Shown here: in pieces, positions 48,719 to 53,229 of the stretch
Layout: the number at the start of each line of letters is the position of its first letter
Position numbering within the stretch: the stretch's first letter is position 1
From: Clostridiales bacterium
Lineage (GTDB): Bacteria > Bacillota > Clostridia > Christensenellales > UBA1242
Assembly (NCBI GenBank): GCA_015069385.1
Contig: SVIS01000009.1
Location: 1 to 53,229, forward strand
Direction: 5' to 3'
Length of the DNA stretch: 53,229 nucleotides
Notes under the pieces: model-generated
Databases searched by the model: none
Told to the model about the DNA's origin: nothing
The model's input: only the letters and a program-made list of their open reading frames with translations
Made by a program: the position numbers and the translations under genes

Positions 48719-49249
48719 TTATTTTTTTATTAATTCTTTTTTTAATAATTCGCAAGCCTCTTCTATTTCGCCGTCTATTATTTCTAATTTATCATCTGGG
48801 ATTCTACTTAGTACAAAATCAGCAAGGTCGGCAAATTTTTCATCTCTACCTATTCCAATTTTTATACGTTTAAAGTTTGTATCACCAAGTTCATTAACTA
48901 TGCTTTTTAACCCATTATGTGTACCTGCACTTCCGCTTTCGCGGTAACGTATTTTGCCAAGAGGCAAATCGATATCATCTACAAAAACATATAAGTCGTT
49001 AATTGATATTTTAAATTTTTGCATTATTTGCCTTACAGCAATTCCGCTTAAATTCATATAGGTTAATGGTTTTAAAAGTAAAAGTTTGTTGCCCGCAAAA
49101 TAGCCCTCTGCAACAACACCATCACACATACGCTTAGTAAAACGTGCATCAATTTCATCTGCAAACTTTTCTATTGCCCTAAAACCCACATTATGAAATG
49201 TGCGAGCATATTTGCCATCTGGGTTTCCAAGCCCTACTATTAATTTCAT
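48719..49249 (-). CDS. pth: Peptidyl-tRNA hydrolase
   Basis: Releases peptide from peptidyl-tRNA dropped by the ribosome. The 176 residues include MKLIVGLGNP at the start, catalytic His19 in RTFHNVGF, substrate-binding Asn66 in YMNLSG, Asp91-Asp92 in VDDIDLP, and Asn112 in GTHNGLKSI. Length is slightly below the usual 185-190. AGAGGG precedes the ATG. It lies 11 bases after the glmU-like gene and 1 base before mfd, so the three form an operon, the same order as gcaD-spoVC-mfd in Bacillus (there called spoVC). Confidence 0.96.
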   Translation of the reverse strand: MKLIVGLGNPDGKYARTFHNVGFRAIEKFADEIDARFTKRMCDGVVAEGYFAGNKLLLLKPLTYMNLSGIAVRQIMQKFKISINDLYVFVDDIDLPLGKIRYRESGSAGTHNGLKSIVNELGDTNFKRIKIGIGRDEKFADLADFVLSRIPDDKLEIIDGEIEEACELLKKELIKK

Positions 49250-49260
49250 TTTTACCCTCT

Positions 49261-50004
49261 TTAAACATTTTTATCTATCACAGTTTCAAACGGACCTACA
49301 ATCATATTTTCACTAATTCTACTATTTGAAATATATGAACTTCTTACAATTACATTTTTAGAAAGTATGCTGTCCTTTATTATATTATTAGGCTCTAATT
49401 TTACATTTTCACCAATATAAGTATTGCCTTTTAAACTATTGTTTGGTTCTATTTTAACACCTTTTTCTAGTATAACGTCAGCATCTATATAGGTTGCGTT
49501 TTTATCTATAATTTGAACGCCATTTGATATATGATAATCAATTATCATTTTTTGAAGTACGGCAGTAACCTCATTAAGTTTTTCAAAAGAATCTACCGAT
49601 TCAAATTCTTCACCGGAAAATAATTTATTTTCTAATGCCATAATGCTTTCGCAATTTTTTAGATAATCTGCATTAAAAACAAAACCTCTTTGAAGTTTTA
49701 AAACATTAGCATCGTGTCCTTCAAAATAGTCCATAATTTCCATAACATGGGCTTTAGTTAAAAGCGGCGTATCGCTATATGCAACAAAAACATATTTTTC
49801 TTTACCCACAAATGGTTTTATTAAACTAATAATATCGCTATCTTTAGTGCATGGAGTAGTTTTAATAACGGCGCCCTCACCTGCAAGGGCTACCCATTGC
49901 CACATTTTTTTGCCTAAAATTTCCAAATCATATGGTGCTCTTTCTGCCAAATTTTCATTTTTATAAAGCAGCACAATAAAAAGTATTTCTTTATTTATTT
50001 CCAT
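49261..50004 (-). CDS. Doubly truncated GlmU-like protein
   Basis: The 247-residue protein aligns with GlmU (about 456 residues) but lacks both active halves. At the N-terminus the nucleotide-binding LAAGxGTRM loop is replaced by EILFIVLLYKNENLAERAP; only a remnant YVFVAYSDTPLLT (GDxPL position) remains and the domain is about 85 residues short. The linker and start of the left-handed helix are well kept: SNGVQIIDKNATYIDADV, then hexapeptides such as LKGNTYIGENVKLEPNN, ending at NMIVGPFETVID. The acetyltransferase active-site coils that should follow are absent. The gene nonetheless occupies the gcaD position before pth. No ribosome binding site; the promoter is 6 bases from the ATG. A binding or regulatory role is possible; enzymatic activity is unlikely. 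Confidence 0.75.
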   Translation of the reverse strand: MEINKEILFIVLLYKNENLAERAPYDLEILGKKMWQWVALAGEGAVIKTTPCTKDSDIISLIKPFVGKEKYVFVAYSDTPLLTKAHVMEIMDYFEGHDANVLKLQRGFVFNADYLKNCESIMALENKLFSGEEFESVDSFEKLNEVTAVLQKMIIDYHISNGVQIIDKNATYIDADVILEKGVKIEPNNSLKGNTYIGENVKLEPNNIIKDSILSKNVIVRSSYISNSRISENMIVGPFETVIDKNV

Positions 50005-50010
50005 GCTTTT

Positions 50011-50039
50011 AGTTTAACAACCGTGTAAAAATAAGTCAA
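50011..50039 (-). promoter_or_regulatory. Sigma-A promoter of glmU-like-pth-mfd, leaderless
   Basis: Minus strand: TTGACT (50034-50039), 17 bases, TAAACT (50011-50016), with 6 bases to ATG 50004. The predicted start of transcription coincides with the start codon, which agrees with the lack of a ribosome binding site. Confidence 0.7.
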
Positions 50040-50143
50040 GCCTAATTAAATGCAATTGGCAGCGTTAAAATTAATAAATTTTAATTTTTTAAAAATGTTT
50101 TATGCCTTGCTTGATGCCTTTATTTTCCATATACAAAAATACT

Positions 50144-50172
50144 TTGATTTTTATATAAATATGTTGTATAAT
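50144..50172 (+). promoter_or_regulatory. Sigma-A promoter of alaS
   Basis: TTGATT (50144-50149), 17 bases, perfect TATAAT (50167-50172). The leader is only about 20 bases, so there is no room for a T-box riboswitch. Confidence 0.85.
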
Positions 50173-50198
50173 ACAAAAGTTTAATTTGGAGATTTTTT

Positions 50199-52007
50199 AT
50201 GAAAGAAAATATTAAAGACCTATATATCAATTTTTTTGTAAGCAAAGGTCACAAACAAATTCCTAGCAGCAGCGTTGTTCCAGAAAATGACCCTACTTGT
50301 TTATTTAATACAGCAGGCATGCAACCTCTTGTGCCTTATTTACTTGGTGCAAAACACCCTCTTGGAACAAGGCTTTGTGATTTTCAAAAATGTTTTAGGC
50401 TTACTGACCTTGATGAGGTTGGCGATAACTACCACCACACCTTTTTTGAAATGCTTGGCAACTGGAGTTTAGGCGACTATTTTAAAAAGGAAGCAATTGA
50501 GTGGAGTTTTGAATTTTTAACTAAAGTTTTAAAATTGCCTCTACAGCGCCTTGCCTTTACAGTTTTTGCCGGCAATGAATATGTGCCTGCCGATGAAGAA
50601 AGCGCTAAACTTTGGGAAGCCCAAGGCGTATCACGTGACCGCATTGCATTTTTGCCAGCCGAAGATAACTGGTGGCCTAGCATGGAACAATTTGGCCCTT
50701 GCGGAAGTGATACAGAAATGTTTTATTGGATAGACAACAACGAACCAGCCCCTAAAGTATTTGACCCAAGTGACAAACGCTGGATGGAAATTTGGAACAA
50801 TGTGTTTATGCAATTTAATCATTTAGAGAGTGGTGAGTTTGTTACACTTGCTCAAAAAAATGTAGATACTGGCATGGGCGTTGAACGTACAACTGCTGTG
50901 CTTGCTGGGCTTGATGATAACTACTTAACACCAATCTGGCAACCAATTATTAAAGAAATTGAAAAACTTTCTGGCAAAGAGTATGCCCAAAATAAAAAGG
51001 CTATGCGAGTTATTGCTGACCATATGCGTGCTATTGTTATGATTGCAAGCGATGATGCAGGAATTAAACCAAGCAATACTGACCAGGGCTATATTTTAAG
51101 AAGATTAATTCGCCGTGTAATACGCTTTGCAAAACAAATTGGAATTAATACCGCCGAAAATTTTGAAACTGGCATAATTGATATTATTGTTGAACAATTT
51201 AAAAACTACTACCCTGAAGTTTTAAAAAATGCCGATGTTGTAAAAACTGTTGTAAAAGATGAAAAAAATAAATTTAACAAAACAATAGAAAACGGCATGC
51301 GTGAGTTTGATAAAATTATTAACGGATTTGCAAGAAAAGAAGAATTTTTAAGAAGAACTGACCCAAATGCAGTTGTAGAAAGAATTATTACAGGTAAAGC
51401 AGCATTTAACCTTTATGAAACATATGGTTTTCCTATTGAAATGACCGAAGAAATTGCTAAAGAACGTGGAATTAAAGTTGACACATCTAACTTTAAAGAA
51501 TTATTTAAAGAACACCAAGAAAAGTCTAAACAAGGCAGTGAACAAAAGTTTAAGGGTGGTCTTTCTGACTCTAGCGAAGAAAACGCACGCCTTCATACAG
51601 CCACTCACCTTATGCAAGCAGGCTTACAAAAATATGTAAGTGCCGACATTAGGCAAAAAGGCAGCAATATTACACCAGAGCGTTTACGCTTTGACTTTAA
51701 CTGCGACCACAAATTAACCCCTGAAGAAATTGCTAAGGTTGAAGAATTTGTAAATGATGCAATTAAAGCCGAAATTGATGTTGTTGTAGAAGAAATGACA
51801 GTAGAACAAGCAAAAGCAAGCGGTGCACTTGGCGTGTTTGATAGCCGTTATGGTGATAAAGTAACCGTTTATACAATTGGCAACTTAAGCAAAGAAATTT
51901 GCGGCGGTCCTCATGCTAAAAACACTCGTGACCTTCATCACTTTAAAATTGTTAAAGAAGAAGCCTCTTCTGCTGGTATTAGAAGAATTAAAGCCATTTT
52001 AGATTAA
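50199..52007 (+). CDS. alaS: Alanine--tRNA ligase, short form
   Basis: Charges tRNA-Ala. The class II catalytic domain is complete: SSSVVPENDPTCLFNTAGMQ at 23-42, FFEMLGNWSLGDYFKKEAI at 82-100, FGPCGSDTEMFYW at 165-177 and DTGMGVERTTAVLAG near 223-237. The editing core follows with HTATHL (466-471) and the metal-site CGGPH (568-572; most AlaRS have CGGTH). The total is 602 residues against about 870 for usual bacterial AlaRS. The beta-barrel that normally sits between catalytic and editing parts is replaced by a short Lys/Ser/Glu linker (about 438-460), and the C-terminal DHHA1/C-Ala domain is missing. The frame ends naturally before a strong terminator, so this is not a frameshift. Such short forms are, to my knowledge, common in Patescibacteria; transfer is possible. 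GGAG precedes the ATG. Confidence 0.95.
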   Translation: MKENIKDLYINFFVSKGHKQIPSSSVVPENDPTCLFNTAGMQPLVPYLLGAKHPLGTRLCDFQKCFRLTDLDEVGDNYHHTFFEMLGNWSLGDYFKKEAIEWSFEFLTKVLKLPLQRLAFTVFAGNEYVPADEESAKLWEAQGVSRDRIAFLPAEDNWWPSMEQFGPCGSDTEMFYWIDNNEPAPKVFDPSDKRWMEIWNNVFMQFNHLESGEFVTLAQKNVDTGMGVERTTAVLAGLDDNYLTPIWQPIIKEIEKLSGKEYAQNKKAMRVIADHMRAIVMIASDDAGIKPSNTDQGYILRRLIRRVIRFAKQIGINTAENFETGIIDIIVEQFKNYYPEVLKNADVVKTVVKDEKNKFNKTIENGMREFDKIINGFARKEEFLRRTDPNAVVERIITGKAAFNLYETYGFPIEMTEEIAKERGIKVDTSNFKELFKEHQEKSKQGSEQKFKGGLSDSSEENARLHTATHLMQAGLQKYVSADIRQKGSNITPERLRFDFNCDHKLTPEEIAKVEEFVNDAIKAEIDVVVEEMTVEQAKASGALGVFDSRYGDKVTVYTIGNLSKEICGGPHAKNTRDLHHFKIVKEEASSAGIRRIKAILD

Positions 52008-52037
52008 TATAACTTTATATAATGTTTTATTTAATTT

Positions 52038-52069
52038 AAAAAAACACATGCATTCTGCATGTGTTTTTT
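52038..52069. terminator. Bidirectional terminator between alaS and the DUF6273 gene
   Basis: AAAACACATGCA / TGCATGTGTTTT with a TTC loop and A/T tracts on both sides, serving two convergent genes. Confidence 0.92.
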
Positions 52070-52096
52070 GATAAGTAGTTTTTGTTTGTTGGTTAT

Positions 52097-53229
52097 TTAA
52101 ATTGTTAGTTGGAAAGCAGGGCGCGCGCCGATGACACTGTAGGCATAGTGGCCGTAGAGGTCACTGCCCATGAGTCCATCACCGCTTACACACCACGCAA
52201 GGTTAGCGTTGCTAGAATCAGGCGTACGAAGCCATAAACCTCCTGCCTGAGGTTTTCCAGAACGGAAGGTGCATTGGATTATGTTTTCGTCATAGCCGTC
52301 ATCTACTATGGTATCACCATACAAATATCTTAATTCTGTTTGGTTTATTGCCCATAGTTTATCTGCTGTATCTTCTGTTACCAAATTTGTATATGCCAGC
52401 ATTTCTTCTTTTGTATCAGCATTTTTTGTTGTTTCATATAATTCATCTAACACATTGCGGGCTGTTATTTGTGAATAAGTATAACTATCTTCTATTGAAT
52501 ATTGAGTTAATAGGTTAATATTATCTCCGCTTGGTAAATATTTTTCAGTTGAAGTATCATATGCTGAATATACTGGATTATCTACAATACTTTCTTCTGT
52601 ACTCATTAAGAATTGTCTTAAATTGCTTGATACATAGTTATGTGCATCTAAGTTTGTGTATATATTATGTACCTTTGACTGAGTGTTATAATTATTACAA
52701 TAAGACAACCCAGATAAGTTTGAACTAGCATCTAACACATATTCTGATATAAAGTAATATTCATTGCCTGCTGTTGGTTTTGTTGTGTAGTCAAATGCTG
52801 CCCATGTATTGTCTTCTTGTTTTTCAGCAAATGGCAACCAACGCACTTCTGTTACTTGGTTCTTGTTTAATACTGCACTGCCCATTGTAGTATAGTAATA
52901 GTTTTTGGTTGTATCTTGCTTTATTGTTTGTAGTTTTGTAAAGTTAATTGTAAAACTAAAGTTATTTTCTGTATCAGTTATTTCTGTTTGTGTGTCGGTT
53001 AGTTCCATTACTATTGTCATTGTTGCTGTACTACTGGCACCTATTTGTACTATTGGGTTATTTGTTTTTTCGAATGATATTGTATTAAACGTTGTTGGTA
53101 AACTTAATACTCCCTCTACTGCGTAGAGTGTGTTATTTTGTATTGTTAGTGTTATTACTATATCCTCTACTTCTGTTCCTAGGTCACTAAAATACATATT
53201 TCCTAAGGTCATTGTTCCTGTACCATCTG
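52097..53229 (-). CDS. Exported surface protein with C-terminal DUF6273 domain (runs off right edge)
   Basis: 376 residues are visible; the frame is open to the right edge, so the N-terminus and signal peptide are missing. The first about 100 visible residues form a beta-rich domain beginning MTLGNMYFSDLG, matching LSLGDMYFYKG in the left-edge gene. From about residue 115 on, the protein follows the DUF6273 pattern: NEYYFISEYVLDA, NYVSSNLRQFL, WAINQTELRYLY, then GLWLRTPDSSNANLAWCVSG and a final IGARPAFQL. DUF6273 has a C-type-lectin/formylglycine-enzyme-like ending and is found in surface proteins of gut Firmicutes. The last about 200 bases are strikingly GC-rich with many NNC codons, unlike the rest of the gene. 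Ligand and role are unknown. Confidence 0.75.
   Translation of the reverse strand, partial: DGTGTMTLGNMYFSDLGTEVEDIVITLTIQNNTLYAVEGVLSLPTTFNTISFEKTNNPIVQIGASSTATMTIVMELTDTQTEITDTENNFSFTINFTKLQTIKQDTTKNYYYTTMGSAVLNKNQVTEVRWLPFAEKQEDNTWAAFDYTTKPTAGNEYYFISEYVLDASSNLSGLSYCNNYNTQSKVHNIYTNLDAHNYVSSNLRQFLMSTEESIVDNPVYSAYDTSTEKYLPSGDNINLLTQYSIEDSYTYSQITARNVLDELYETTKNADTKEEMLAYTNLVTEDTADKLWAINQTELRYLYGDTIVDDGYDENIIQCTFRSGKPQAGGLWLRTPDSSNANLAWCVSGDGLMGSDLYGHYAYSVIGARPAFQLTI
52111..52320 (-). other. GC-rich 3' segment, candidate diversity-generating-retroelement variable region
   Basis: By hand count about 110 of these 210 bases are G or C, against about 30% in the next 60 bases of the same gene. In the coding strand the stretch before the end reads as a series of NNC codons (GGC, GAC, CTC, TAC, GGC, CAC, GCC, TAC, GTC, ATC, GGC). 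It is followed by a GC-only run, GGCGCGCGCCC, coding for GARP. AAC-derived NNC codons upstream of a GC-only block are what an adenine-mutagenised variable region and its initiation (IMH) site look like. No template repeat or reverse transcriptase lies in the window. Confidence 0.4.

Noticed and set aside
50173..50198. T-box riboswitch in front of alaS
   Set aside because: The promoter leaves a leader of only about 20 bases, far too short for a T-box.
1..53229. Window is a closed circular element with one surface gene broken at the junction
   Set aside because: The two edge fragments do not join in a plausible way (domain spacing is short by about 50 residues), and no replication or mobility genes are present.

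Overview
The window is AT-rich DNA (roughly 30% G+C over most genes) from a spore-forming Firmicute, most likely an uncultured gut Clostridia-type bacterium. Three observations support this. The spoIIGA-sigE-sigG cluster is in its usual order. A SpoIIQ-like peptidase and SpoVG are present. The glmU-like/pth/mfd/PrsA-like order echoes the Bacillus and Clostridium gcaD-spoVC-mfd neighbourhood. Species-level assignment is not possible from sequence reading alone.

Layout. 1-541: N-terminal half of an exported protein on the minus strand, running off the left edge, behind a promoter whose spacer contains a G9 tract. 679-3070: spoIIGA, sigE and sigG. 3164-5476: rplI, yycJ and an HtrA-type lipoprotein protease. 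5575-7969: a small cysteine-rich DUF1540 protein, rpmE, murC and spoVG. 8116-37067: two giant genes in one minus-strand operon encoding lipoproteins of 6353 and 3280 residues, built from Ig-like and GLUG-like beta-solenoid blocks; they fill more than half of the window. 37396-38791: acpP, a SpoIIQ-like M23 peptidase and a small membrane-anchored protein. 38891-43337: a degenerate glycerol-1-phosphate-dehydrogenase-like protein, a polysaccharide deacetylase, a small anchored beta-rich protein and a YbhN/MprF-type membrane protein. 43436-50004: PrsA-like foldase, mfd, pth and a doubly truncated GlmU-like protein. 50199-52007: an unusually short alanyl-tRNA synthetase. 52097-53229: C-terminal part of a DUF6273 surface protein running off the right edge.

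How the parts fit. The housekeeping and sporulation genes are ordinary. The accessory theme is the cell surface: two giant lipoproteins, two edge genes of one exported family (one with a promoter built like a phase-variable switch, one with a GC-rich C-terminus resembling a diversity-generating-retroelement variable region), and extracytoplasmic quality-control proteins (HtrA, PrsA-like) that could plausibly serve them. The partnership between these proteins is inference. No tRNA, rRNA, CRISPR array, transposase or integrase was seen. No stretch longer than 300 bases lacks a gene; the longest gaps (about 37176-37348 and 50040-50143) hold only AT-rich sequence plus the promoters and terminators listed.
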